From positions 2,073 to 66,072 of the forward strand of contig DESZ01000017.1 of the NCBI GenBank assembly GCA_002361485.1: a DNA stretch of 64,000 nt, given 5' to 3'. This DNA comes from Cyanobacteria bacterium UBA3301 (GTDB taxonomy: Bacteria; Cyanobacteriota; Vampirovibrionia; Gastranaerophilales; Gastranaerophilaceae). Made by a program: the position numbers and the translations under genes. Below, piece by piece: positions 49,923-58,943 of the stretch. The stretch's first letter is position 1. Every line of letters begins with the position of its first letter. The notes under the pieces were generated by a model. The model saw only the letters and a program-made list of their open reading frames with translations. It was not told the DNA's origin and did no database searches.

Positions 49923-51386
49923 ATGCGTATAAATTATGTAGCAAATGCTTTAGGTTTAATATTAATGGATATAGGAATAGTAACATTTGTTCCTGTATTA
50001 GTTGCATTAATTTTTCATGAATGGAATTCCGCTCTGGCATTTTTTGCGGCAGGAATAATTGCTTTAGCATTAGGAGATATAGCATATAAAACTGACAAGA
50101 ATAGATCAAAAGAAGATGAATTAAACGATATTAAACGCTCTGAAGCATTAGTTGTTGCATCATTAGCCTGGGTATTATTCGGATTTATTGCAGCTATTCC
50201 GTTTTTATTTTCAGGTTTCAGCTTTATTGATTCAATGTTTGAATCGGTTTCAGGGATTACGACAACGGGGGCAACTATTTTAACAGATTTTGACATCCCA
50301 AAATCATTATTATTCTGGCGTTCATTTACACAATGGCTCGGAGGTATGGGAATTATCGTCCTATTCGTTGCGATATTGCCCCAATTCTCTGTTGCAGGCA
50401 GACAGATGTTTTACGCGGAATCTCCGGGGCCAACTGAAGAAAAATTTACACCAAGAATAAAAAATACTGCATCAGCACTTTGGCTTGTATATACAATGTT
50501 GACATTACTATGCGCGATATGTCTGTTTTTTGCCGGTATGCCAATCTTTGATAGTATTTGTAACGCGATGTCAACACTTTCCGCCGGCGGATTTTCACCA
50601 AATGCAGAAAGTATCGGAGGATACCATTCAAATGCAATAATGGCTATTATTTTTGTATTTATGTTTATTGCAGGAGTCAGCTTTGTTGTTCAGTCAAAAG
50701 TTATTACAAAGATGGATTTGAGATACCTGTGGAAAAGCGAAGAATTTAAGCTGTATACAAAAATTGTTATTATTTTATCATTGATTTTAGGCGGATTTTT
50801 GTTTTTTGAAAATCATTTTTCGATATTGCATTCTCTTTCGGCTGCAGCATACCAAGTTTTATCAATCTCAACATCTACAGGAAGTTCCAGCGAGAATTAT
50901 CAATTATGGAGTTTTAATTCTAAACTCATATTATTTATAACAATGTTTTTATCTTCCTGTTCAGGTTCAGCAGGTGGCGGTATAAAAATGACAAGATGGA
51001 TGATAATATTCAAATATTTAAAAAATGAAATGTATAAAATCCTTCATCCTAATGCGGTTATGAGTATTAAAATAGATAATATTGTCGTTTCTCCGATTGT
51101 TATTAAACAAACAATATTTTTTGTACTAATCTTTTTTATAATTTTTGGAATCAGCGCATTATTATTAACTGCAATTGAAGGCGATATCGTTATAGGAACA
51201 ACCTCTGCCATTGCATCATTAGGCGATATTGGACCTGCTTTAGGGCATGTAATAGGTGCTGACGGGAATTATTCAACATTAAAATCCGTAACCAAAGCTA
51301 TTTTTATTTTTAATATGCTTATCGGACGTTTGGAAATTATTCCTTTCTTAGTATTATTCAGAAAAGAAACTTGGAAATTAAAATAA
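49923..51386 (+). CDS. trkH: Potassium uptake channel protein TrkH
   Basis: A 487-residue inner-membrane potassium channel with about ten transmembrane helices and four degenerate selectivity-filter loops, e.g. 'SVSGITTTGATIL', 'AMSTLSAGGFSPN', 'STSTGSSSENY', 'AIASLGDIGPAL'. 'SFTQWLGGMGIIVLFVAILPQ' is a family hallmark. It partners TrkA upstream. The stop abuts the convergent glucosaminidase-like gene without a gap. Confidence 0.95.
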   Translation: MRINYVANALGLILMDIGIVTFVPVLVALIFHEWNSALAFFAAGIIALALGDIAYKTDKNRSKEDELNDIKRSEALVVASLAWVLFGFIAAIPFLFSGFSFIDSMFESVSGITTTGATILTDFDIPKSLLFWRSFTQWLGGMGIIVLFVAILPQFSVAGRQMFYAESPGPTEEKFTPRIKNTASALWLVYTMLTLLCAICLFFAGMPIFDSICNAMSTLSAGGFSPNAESIGGYHSNAIMAIIFVFMFIAGVSFVVQSKVITKMDLRYLWKSEEFKLYTKIVIILSLILGGFLFFENHFSILHSLSAAAYQVLSISTSTGSSSENYQLWSFNSKLILFITMFLSSCSGSAGGGIKMTRWMIIFKYLKNEMYKILHPNAVMSIKIDNIVVSPIVIKQTIFFVLIFFIIFGISALLLTAIEGDIVIGTTSAIASLGDIGPALGHVIGADGNYSTLKSVTKAIFIFNMLIGRLEIIPFLVLFRKETWKLK

Positions 51387-52127
51387 CTAAGCAGTATAAA
51401 CTTCGCTTAACAACCTTTTCCGATAATTGTTCATATACGTAGTTACATCAGTACTCCAAATTGCAGCTTTTGGCGGGCAATATGTCGGGGCTATTTTTGA
51501 AGGAGTTTTCTTTGGCGGTTTAGCCTGAAGATAATTCTTTCCGCTCAGTGTTTTGGCCAATTTATCAACGCAATCCGCAAAACTTTTTATATTCTTTATC
51601 CCCAAACCCGCGAAATTGTACGGATTTTTTTCGGGTGTAAATTTGCCCCAGGTAGATTCTTTTTGTGCTATGGCAATCATAAATAAGGCATTAACTCCGT
51701 ACTTTTCTTGAGCAGCAAGAAAATTCTTTCCTAAACCTTTCAATTTTGTATTTTTCAAAATTAAATCCAAATCTGCAGCAGTACCTTCAAATTTAGTTGT
51801 AACATCGAATGTATTTTTATTCATGCTTTTTTGTAAACTTGCGCGAATTCTTTCGCGTGCAGGAGGAATTTTTCCTTGGCGCTCCAATGCTGCAGTAATA
51901 TCACGCTCAGTTTGCTCCTGCATTTCAATATTTGCTCTGTCAACTCTCGTTGAAACGGGTTCATTAACCAATTTTTCCGTTTCAATACGCCGAGCTTCTG
52001 CTTCTGACATAATACTGTTTATTTTTTTAGACATAGTTCTCGTGCTTGGTCTTTTTGGAGCTTCTGTGTCAGTGCTCTGTACCGGACGCAAAATGCAATC
52101 CGCTCGTTGTATTTCAAAATTTGTCAT
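51387..52127 (-). CDS. Glucosaminidase-like peptidoglycan hydrolase
   Basis: A 246-residue protein. The N-terminal ~110 residues are charged and probably disordered. Residues 115-240 form a mannosyl-glycoprotein endo-beta-N-acetylglucosaminidase-type (GH73-like) domain: 'YGVNALFMIAIAQKESTWGKFTPEKNPYNFAGLGIK', with the catalytic Glu in 'KESTWG'. There is no obvious signal peptide, so it may be exported otherwise. The target is presumably cell-wall glycan. Confidence 0.78.
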   Translation of the reverse strand: MTNFEIQRADCILRPVQSTDTEAPKRPSTRTMSKKINSIMSEAEARRIETEKLVNEPVSTRVDRANIEMQEQTERDITAALERQGKIPPARERIRASLQKSMNKNTFDVTTKFEGTAADLDLILKNTKLKGLGKNFLAAQEKYGVNALFMIAIAQKESTWGKFTPEKNPYNFAGLGIKNIKSFADCVDKLAKTLSGKNYLQAKPPKKTPSKIAPTYCPPKAAIWSTDVTTYMNNYRKRLLSEVYTA

Positions 52128-52219
52128 AATTATTTTATCCTACGTTATTACACAAATAACATATCGGCACAACAAATCCATTTATTTAATAATTTCTGAT
52201 AAAATTTACAAAAATTAAA

Positions 52220-54502
52220 CTATTGCTCTTTTTTATATCCGCATTTTATTGAGGAACAGGTTATTACTTCGCCGTTTTTAAGGGTCTTTTTAACAAGCAT
52301 ACTGCCGCAGTTCGGACATTTTTCCCCTGTCGGTTCATTCCATAAAACAAAATCACATTCAGGATACTGATCACATCCGTAAAATACCGTTCCGCGTTTT
52401 GATTTGCGTTCAACTATTGTTCCTTTTCCGCATTTTGGACAAGTTACTCCTGTTGATTTTCTGTATGGTTTACGATGTCCGCAATCAGGAGAAGTACATT
52501 CCATATATTTGCCGTAAGGCCCTATTTTAAATTTCATATCAGACCCACATACAGGGCATTTTTCTTCACATATTTCCTGCTGTTGATTTTCGGAACTTTC
52601 TTCATCTTCTGTTCCGTCTAACTCCTGCAAAACATTTAATGATAAAGCTGTTTTACAATCAGGATAGCCCGAACATCCTAAAAACTGTGTTCCTTTTTTA
52701 CTCGTTCTTAATACCATTGGTTTACCGCAATTAGGACATTTAACCCCTGCATTAACGGTTACTCTTTGGGCTGTTTGCATAACTTTATTGACTTCTTCCA
52801 TAAACGGACCGTAAAAATCATTCAAAACCTTGAGCCATTCGACTTTTTTGTCAGCAATTTCATCCAATTTTGCTTCCATGCCTGCAGTGAATTTATAATC
52901 CATAATATCTGCAAATTCAGCAACAAGCTGCTTTGAAACCGCACGACCTAACAAGGTTGGGAACAGGGCTTTGTTTTTCTTTTCAACGTATTTTCTTGTT
53001 TGGATAACCGTTATAATTGTTGCATAAGTAGACGGACGGCCTATTCCGTATTCTTCCAAGGCTTTAACTAATGAAGCTTCATTGTATCTTGGAGGCGGCT
53101 GAGTAAAGTGCTGTTTTGGTTCAACCTTTTTACAAGCAACCTTATCGCCTTTTTCTAAATCAGGAATTTTTGCATCGGCTTCTTTACCTTCTTCTTCATC
53201 GTCGTCATTATAAAGAGTCAAAAATCCGTCAAACATAACCTTACTTGTACCTGCTTTTAGCGTATAATCGCCTGAAGTAATTTCTATTGATTTGTTAGCA
53301 ATTTCAGCAGGTGCCATCTGAGAAGACATAAATTTTTCCCAAATAAGTTTATACAATTTATATTGGTCATTATCCAAATATTTTTTTATGCTTTCAGGCG
53401 TTCTTTCAGGATAAGCGGGACGAATTGCCTCGTGCGCATCTTGAACATTTTGTTTTCCTTTTGCATAAATATTAGGTTTTTGCGGATAATATTTTTCACC
53501 GTAATTTTGCAGGATAAAATCATGTGCCATATTCTGTGCATCATCAGACACACGGACAGAGTCGGTTCTCATATAAGTAATCAAACCGACAGGAGCGCCG
53601 TCAATTTCAACCCCTTCATAAAGTTTTTGAGCAACCTGCATTGTTTTGGAAACACCAAACCCTAACTTTGAACTCGCGGCTCTCTGCATGGTTGAAGTGA
53701 TAAAAGGCGCACTCGGATTACGTTTTACCGTTCTTTTATTAACTTTATCAACTGCAAATTCACTATTCGGATTTGTTAAATAATCAACAATTTTTTGAGC
53801 TTCTTCCTGGGTTTTGATTGTTTTTTCTACGGACTTACCCTTAATTTTAGATAATTCCGCTTCAAACTGCTTGCCGTCTTTATCAAATAATGTATGAATA
53901 GACCAATATTCTTGCGGTTTAAAAGCTTCTATCTCGTCTTCCCTTTCGCAAATCATACGCAAAGCAACAGATTGAACTCTGCCTGCCGAGAGATTACGGT
54001 TCCCCATCTCTTTCCACAAAACAGGCGATAATTTGTAGCCTACAAGTTTATCTAAAATTTGTCTTGTTTGTTGTGCTTTAACCATATCCATATCAATCCC
54101 GCGCGGATTTTCTACGGAATATTTTACGGCTTTTGGGGTAATTTCGTTAAACACAATGCGATAAATCTTTTCATCAGGCACTTTTAAAATTTGACGAACA
54201 TGCCATGCAATTGCTTCTCCTTCGCGGTCGGGGTCGGATGCAAGATAAATACGGTCAACTTTTTTTGCCATATCATTTAATTTACGCACAACCTGTTGTT
54301 TGCCCGGAATTATTTCAAACTTCGGTTCAAAATTATTATTTACGTCAAACCCCAAATTTTCCGTTGCGGAATCTTTAGTCGGCAAATTGCGCACATGCCC
54401 GTAACTTGCTTCGATTTGAAAATCGTTGCCTAATATCTTCTTTATTGTTTTCGATTTAGCCGGTGACTCGACTATTACTAATGATTTTTCTTTTGTTGCC
54501 AT
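52220..54502 (-). CDS. topA: DNA topoisomerase I
   Basis: TopA relaxes negatively supercoiled DNA. The 760-residue product has the TOPRIM domain ('VIVESPAKSKTIKKILG', 'DPDREGEAIAWH'), the active-site region 'GLITYMRTDSVRVS' with the catalytic Tyr, 'YNEASLVKALEEYGIGRPSTYA', and at the C-terminus four zinc ribbons ('CPNCGKPM', 'CPVCGSDM', 'CPKCGKGT', 'CPNCGSML'). Complete. Confidence 0.97.
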   Translation of the reverse strand: MATKEKSLVIVESPAKSKTIKKILGNDFQIEASYGHVRNLPTKDSATENLGFDVNNNFEPKFEIIPGKQQVVRKLNDMAKKVDRIYLASDPDREGEAIAWHVRQILKVPDEKIYRIVFNEITPKAVKYSVENPRGIDMDMVKAQQTRQILDKLVGYKLSPVLWKEMGNRNLSAGRVQSVALRMICEREDEIEAFKPQEYWSIHTLFDKDGKQFEAELSKIKGKSVEKTIKTQEEAQKIVDYLTNPNSEFAVDKVNKRTVKRNPSAPFITSTMQRAASSKLGFGVSKTMQVAQKLYEGVEIDGAPVGLITYMRTDSVRVSDDAQNMAHDFILQNYGEKYYPQKPNIYAKGKQNVQDAHEAIRPAYPERTPESIKKYLDNDQYKLYKLIWEKFMSSQMAPAEIANKSIEITSGDYTLKAGTSKVMFDGFLTLYNDDDEEEGKEADAKIPDLEKGDKVACKKVEPKQHFTQPPPRYNEASLVKALEEYGIGRPSTYATIITVIQTRKYVEKKNKALFPTLLGRAVSKQLVAEFADIMDYKFTAGMEAKLDEIADKKVEWLKVLNDFYGPFMEEVNKVMQTAQRVTVNAGVKCPNCGKPMVLRTSKKGTQFLGCSGYPDCKTALSLNVLQELDGTEDEESSENQQQEICEEKCPVCGSDMKFKIGPYGKYMECTSPDCGHRKPYRKSTGVTCPKCGKGTIVERKSKRGTVFYGCDQYPECDFVLWNEPTGEKCPNCGSMLVKKTLKNGEVITCSSIKCGYKKEQ

Positions 54503-54596
54503 AATATTCTTCTTAATACCTCGTTTAAAAGAGAGGACAAATTAATATAAATTAATTATATCATAAACATTACGGCGTGGTTGATACACCGTCTCG

Positions 54597-55247
54597 CTAT
54601 TTATATTGCTGCTTTGCTTCTTCCATTTTGTTAATGGATTTTATAAAAGATTCTCTTATTTCTTTTTGAATTTTTATGCGCTCATTTTCAGATTTTATTT
54701 TTACATCATCATCATAAAATGCTTGCATCCCATGATAGCAAGCCCATTGAGGACTTACTCTTTGGGTATTTTTTTCATCCCATTCTACAACTTTATTTGC
54801 AATATTTACTAAATCCTTGCTATCCATATTAACCATATATTGAACAGTATTCTGTGCTAACAAAGGATATATTTGAACCTGTGCAAATGCTGATTTATCT
54901 TCACAAGAAGCTGAATCTTCCATGCCCCTTAAACTTCCCAACAAATAAAAAAACACTGCAGCTGTGGCTTCGCCGTTTTTACTTAAATATATATCATCCG
55001 CCATCGCAATAAGATGTATCGGAAGCGCATTACCTGCTGCTAACACTTTTTCTTTAATAAATTTTTCTTTTTCTTCTTTTGATAATGCTTGATAATCTTG
55101 CGCCAGCTTTATCGGGTCATTTGCAAGTCTGTAATTTGTAACATTACCATTCTTTTCAACAATAATTTCGGGTTTTGAGAATACAGGCAGACAAAAATAT
55201 AACAATAAAATCAAAATTAAACCGTATATATATTTCATTTTATTCAT
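54597..55247 (-). CDS. Secreted hypothetical protein
   Basis: About 216 residues from the ATG at 55247 (GGAGAAAG site). The N-terminus is a signal peptide or anchor ('YIYGLILILLLYFCLPVFSKP'). The mature part is helical with scattered cysteines ('SASCEDKSAF', 'QWACYHGM') and a charged C-terminal helix. No family is recognised. Monocistronic between topA and dprA. Confidence 0.6.
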   Translation of the reverse strand: MNKMKYIYGLILILLLYFCLPVFSKPEIIVEKNGNVTNYRLANDPIKLAQDYQALSKEEKEKFIKEKVLAAGNALPIHLIAMADDIYLSKNGEATAAVFFYLLGSLRGMEDSASCEDKSAFAQVQIYPLLAQNTVQYMVNMDSKDLVNIANKVVEWDEKNTQRVSPQWACYHGMQAFYDDDVKIKSENERIKIQKEIRESFIKSINKMEEAKQQYK

Positions 55248-55374
55248 TTTACTTTCTCCATGCAAAACTTATCATACTGTTAATGATTTTTGTCATCATA
55301 ATTATCCTTTTATATTTCGGTTACCCCCTCTCCAAGGGAGAGAGGACTGATTTTACTTATATCTACATTAAAAT

Positions 55375-56460
55375 TTATACCGCCTTATATCTGTCGCCAT
55401 TTGTTTGTTTAATCAGACCTTTTAATTCCATCGTTGTTAAATTCATCAACAAATTATCCAAACTCATGCCTGTTAGTGAAAGCAATTCATCAACCCCTTT
55501 TTCTTCAATTCTTAAATTCTCAAAAATCTTTTCTTCATCAGGAGTCAATGTCGGCAAAGTCAATTGAGTTTGAACTTCTTTTTTTATTTCCCATCCTAAA
55601 GCATCTAAAATGTCGTTACTTTCTGTTACCATTGTTGCGCCGTTTTTCAACAGTTTATAAATTCCTTCGGTATTCGGGTTAGAAATTTCTCCGGGGATAC
55701 ACATCAATTCTCTGCCCTGTTCTAATGTCAAATTTGCCGTTATCAAAGCTCCGCTTTTTATGCCGGCTTCGGCTACCAAAGTTCCGTAACTTAACCCCGA
55801 AACTATTCTGTTTCTTTGAGGAAATCTGAATTTTATCGGTTCAAATGTCGGATAATATTCTGTTACAACCGCACCATAACCGTTTTCAATATTTTCGTAC
55901 AAAGTTTTATTCTGTGTCGGGTAAACATAGTCAAATCCGCTTGCAATGACACCGATGGTTTTTAAATTATTTTCAATGGCAGAAGTATGTGCAACAGTAT
56001 CAATTCCGGAAGCCAACCCCGAAACAATACAAATATCAGTATTATTTAAACCCGAAATTATTTTTCTTAAATTATCTCTTGAATTAGAACTTGCCTTCCT
56101 TGATCCGACAACTGCAAGAGTTTTATCCAAATTACAATCAAACAATTTGCCTTTATAATACAAAACTGCAGGAGGATCTTCAATGTTTTTTAACATCTTG
56201 GGGTAATTTTCATCTTCCAAAGTTAAAAAATTTATCCCTTTTGACTCAACATCTGCAAAAACTTTATCAACATCGACCTTATCTCGCAATCCGATAAAAT
56301 TCTGCGCCTTTTTTACACTCAAACCGTCAATATTTTCAAGTTCTTTTAAATTACAATTATACGCGCGTTCAATATCACCAAAATAATCATACAGTCTTTT
56401 TATAAACCGACTGTCAATTTGCTCTATTGATGAAAATGCTATCCAGTATTTGTAGTTCAT
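55375..56460 (-). CDS. dprA: DNA-processing protein DprA/Smf
   Basis: DprA protects incoming single-stranded DNA and loads RecA during natural transformation. The 361-residue protein has an N-terminal SAM-like helical domain (1-75), the Rossmann-type core with 'VGSRKASSNSRDNL', 'VSGLASGIDTVAHTSAIE' and 'PQRNRIVSGLSYGTLVAEAG', and a C-terminal winged helix (300-361). It lies 3' of a TPR/lpt group but with a gap. Confidence 0.93.
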   Translation of the reverse strand: MNYKYWIAFSSIEQIDSRFIKRLYDYFGDIERAYNCNLKELENIDGLSVKKAQNFIGLRDKVDVDKVFADVESKGINFLTLEDENYPKMLKNIEDPPAVLYYKGKLFDCNLDKTLAVVGSRKASSNSRDNLRKIISGLNNTDICIVSGLASGIDTVAHTSAIENNLKTIGVIASGFDYVYPTQNKTLYENIENGYGAVVTEYYPTFEPIKFRFPQRNRIVSGLSYGTLVAEAGIKSGALITANLTLEQGRELMCIPGEISNPNTEGIYKLLKNGATMVTESNDILDALGWEIKKEVQTQLTLPTLTPDEEKIFENLRIEEKGVDELLSLTGMSLDNLLMNLTTMELKGLIKQTNGDRYKAV

Positions 56461-56577
56461 AATTCACGCTTTTTGTTAGTTAATAATAAGATTATTCACA
56501 AATTGAAAATTGATAATTGAAAATGGAAAATTATTTCAGCACTTCGTGCAATTTAATTATCAATAAAAATACTTTTT

Positions 56578-57339
56578 CTATTGATTTTTAATCCTTTCTA
56601 TAATTTTTTTAATATTTTCTTTTTCTTCTTCAGGGATGTCCATATTCAAATAATCTTCAAAATACTCAACCGCATCCTCATTATCCCCGCGAGCCATATA
56701 TAAAATTGCAGCTTTTTTATAAGCAAGCGCCAATTTATTATTCCTTGCTATGCATTTTAAAAAGCTTGATAGGGCTTTATCAATCTCATCATTTGCCTGA
56801 TAAGCTTCCCCTAAATAATAATAAATCCATTCGTTGTCTTCTTTGTATTCAACAACATTTTCAAAATTCTCGATAGCGGAATCGTAATTGCCCAAATCAA
56901 AATATATTCTGCCTAAATCATAATATGCATCATAATTGTCAGGTTGTTTATCCAAAATATATTCCAACTCATCAATCGCCAAATCGCGTTTGGCATCTTC
57001 CATATAAAATCTTGCCAGATAATGCCTAAACACCAAATCATCAGGCAAATTTTCTATTGCATAAGATAAAATATTTATTCCTTCTTCGTAGCGTTTTTGA
57101 CGATAATAAATATCAACAAGATTTATATAAGTTTGCGCGATTCTTGAATTCAATTCGATACTTCTCAAATAATTTTTTTCAGCTTTTTCATCATCACCTG
57201 AATTTGCATAGCACAAACCTAAATTGTTATAAACCTCCGCATTTGAGGTATCTTGCTCTAAAACGGCGGTGAAATTATCAATCGCACCGTTCCAATCTTG
57301 TTTTTTAAAACATTCTATCGCTTTATCTATTTGTTCCAT
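56578..57339 (-). CDS. Tetratricopeptide repeat protein
   Basis: A 253-residue protein made almost wholly of TPR units (about seven of 34 residues), e.g. 'AEVYNNLGLCYANSGDDEKAEKNYLRSIELN', 'YDAYYDLGRIYFDLGNYDSAIENFENVV'. No signal peptide, so a cytoplasmic interaction scaffold. It lies 4 bp after the LptA-like gene and is probably co-transcribed with it. Confidence 0.88.
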   Translation of the reverse strand: MEQIDKAIECFKKQDWNGAIDNFTAVLEQDTSNAEVYNNLGLCYANSGDDEKAEKNYLRSIELNSRIAQTYINLVDIYYRQKRYEEGINILSYAIENLPDDLVFRHYLARFYMEDAKRDLAIDELEYILDKQPDNYDAYYDLGRIYFDLGNYDSAIENFENVVEYKEDNEWIYYYLGEAYQANDEIDKALSSFLKCIARNNKLALAYKKAAILYMARGDNEDAVEYFEDYLNMDIPEEEKENIKKIIERIKNQ

Positions 57340-57343
57340 AATC

Positions 57344-58318
57344 TTACAATCCTAAAGACACATTATCATCCGTGCCTGAGCCGATATTTTTAATAACTGT
57401 TCTGGTATTACCTTGTGCATCAAAGCTTTTCGGCTTCATAACCATCTTGATTTTATCCGCATAAATCGTTCTGACCCCTTGAGTAATACTTGAACGACCG
57501 ATAAAATACGCTTCGTTAGGTTTTGTTGAACCTGCTGCAGGATATAGCGAAACTTTCGGACCTGCCGCATAATAATCCTGATACCAAATTCTTACGTTAC
57601 CGCTTGCGTTGAATACCGAACGTTTTTGATTATATTCCTGATAATTTGATTTTAGTACCAATTTCGCGCCGTCATCCATTATAGCGTTTGAAGTAGTATT
57701 ACCATAAGCTGTTAGATTACCTGTTGAGGCTTCGTAGATAAATTTATCAGCTAAAGATTCGTTTTTCTCTTGTTTTACTCTCGCATTGCCGATTAGAACA
57801 AGTTTTTTCAAATCACCGTTTTTATCTGTTGTAATTTCTGCTTGGTTGGAAAAAGTTTCAATATCTTTATAAAGCATTGTGACTGCACCTGTTGCAACCA
57901 TTACACCCGTTTTTGTATTGTATTCTTGAGTGTTCGCATTTATTACAACAACAGGAGTTTTTCCGTCAAATACTATCGATTGGGTATCTCCTTCGGCTCT
58001 TATTATTTTTGAAATTAAAGATACTTTCAAAATATTTGCTTTAACTTCTCTTTTTTTATTTTTCTTTATTTCAAAAGCATAAGGCTTGTCATAAAATGTT
58101 GCGGTTTCAAGTTTTTCGCCATCAACAACATTAACATCTGCGCTGTCGCCGACAACTTTTAAATCATCAATAGTAACTTTTACATCCCCGTTGAATTTAA
58201 TTTTACTATCTTTTTCCGCATAATTTTGAGTTTTTGATTCAATAATCAAATCGGAAGCTTGAACCGCAATCCCAACCAACACTAAAATTGATGCTATTGT
58301 TATTAAAACTTTTTTCAT
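57344..58318 (-). CDS. lptA: LptA/OstA-like periplasmic lipopolysaccharide transport protein
   Basis: A 324-residue protein with a signal peptide ('KKVLITIASILVLVGIAVQA'), followed by two or more OstA-type beta-jellyroll stretches ('IIESKTQNYAEKDSKIKFNGDVKVTIDDLKVVGDSADVNV'; 'VVINANTQEYNTKTGVMVATGAVTMLYKD'). LptA bridges the periplasm for LPS. The start at 58318 comes one base after the LptC stop, with GAGGATAA as binding site. It is longer than typical LptA (about 185 residues). Confidence 0.82.
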   Translation of the reverse strand: MKKVLITIASILVLVGIAVQASDLIIESKTQNYAEKDSKIKFNGDVKVTIDDLKVVGDSADVNVVDGEKLETATFYDKPYAFEIKKNKKREVKANILKVSLISKIIRAEGDTQSIVFDGKTPVVVINANTQEYNTKTGVMVATGAVTMLYKDIETFSNQAEITTDKNGDLKKLVLIGNARVKQEKNESLADKFIYEASTGNLTAYGNTTSNAIMDDGAKLVLKSNYQEYNQKRSVFNASGNVRIWYQDYYAAGPKVSLYPAAGSTKPNEAYFIGRSSITQGVRTIYADKIKMVMKPKSFDAQGNTRTVIKNIGSGTDDNVSLGL

Positions 58319-58319
58319 A

Positions 58320-58901
58320 CTATTTTTTATCCTCATAAACTTTTGATACCGTATTACCCTCTATTTTGAAACTGTCATAGTTAGGACTGATAATAATTTT
58401 ATCAGCAGTTGATAACAGTTGATTTGCTTTTTGAATTTTTATGTGTCCTTCCGCAATGACAGGAGAACTTGAATTAATCCATGTTAATTTGTCGGCATTT
58501 AACGTTATTCCGTCTTTTAAAACAATAAACGTGTCTTTGTATAATGTTATTGCCTTTGTCTTTGAATCATAAGTGCCTTTTGAAGATTGAAGGCTCATTG
58601 AAACTTCATTATCTTTATAAAAATTTGCCAAAACATTATTTAATTGAGCAACGCCGTTGATACTGTTCCATTTACCGTTTTCGCCGTAAATTTCCCAATA
58701 TTTAGTATCGTTTTTTGTTTCCGTTAAAATTATTCCGTTTACAATTGCCTGTTGTTCGTCTTTATTTGCTGCAACCTGCTGGCGATTAAAATCATGTGTA
58801 ATAACTTTTGCCGTTAAAAACGCCCACAAAAGTACCATTGCCATGGAACCCGCAATTATAAAATATAAACGTTTTTTCTTTGATAATTTTTTCCAATCCA
58901 T
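58320..58901 (-). CDS. lptC: LptC-like lipopolysaccharide export protein
   Basis: A 193-residue protein with one N-terminal transmembrane helix ('LYFIIAGSMAMVLLWAFLTAKVI') and a periplasmic domain with the LptC pattern ('GIILTETKNDTKYWEIYGENGKW', 'SSKGTYDSKTKAITLYKDTFIVLKDGITLNADKL'). It passes LPS from the inner-membrane transporter to LptA encoded just downstream. The start at 58901 is the more likely of two in-frame ATGs; the ribosome site is weak. Confidence 0.82.
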   Translation of the reverse strand: MDWKKLSKKKRLYFIIAGSMAMVLLWAFLTAKVITHDFNRQQVAANKDEQQAIVNGIILTETKNDTKYWEIYGENGKWNSINGVAQLNNVLANFYKDNEVSMSLQSSKGTYDSKTKAITLYKDTFIVLKDGITLNADKLTWINSSSPVIAEGHIKIQKANQLLSTADKIIISPNYDSFKIEGNTVSKVYEDKK

Positions 58902-58943
58902 ACACTGAAATTTTAGCACAAAATTTTAATCATGTGCAATATA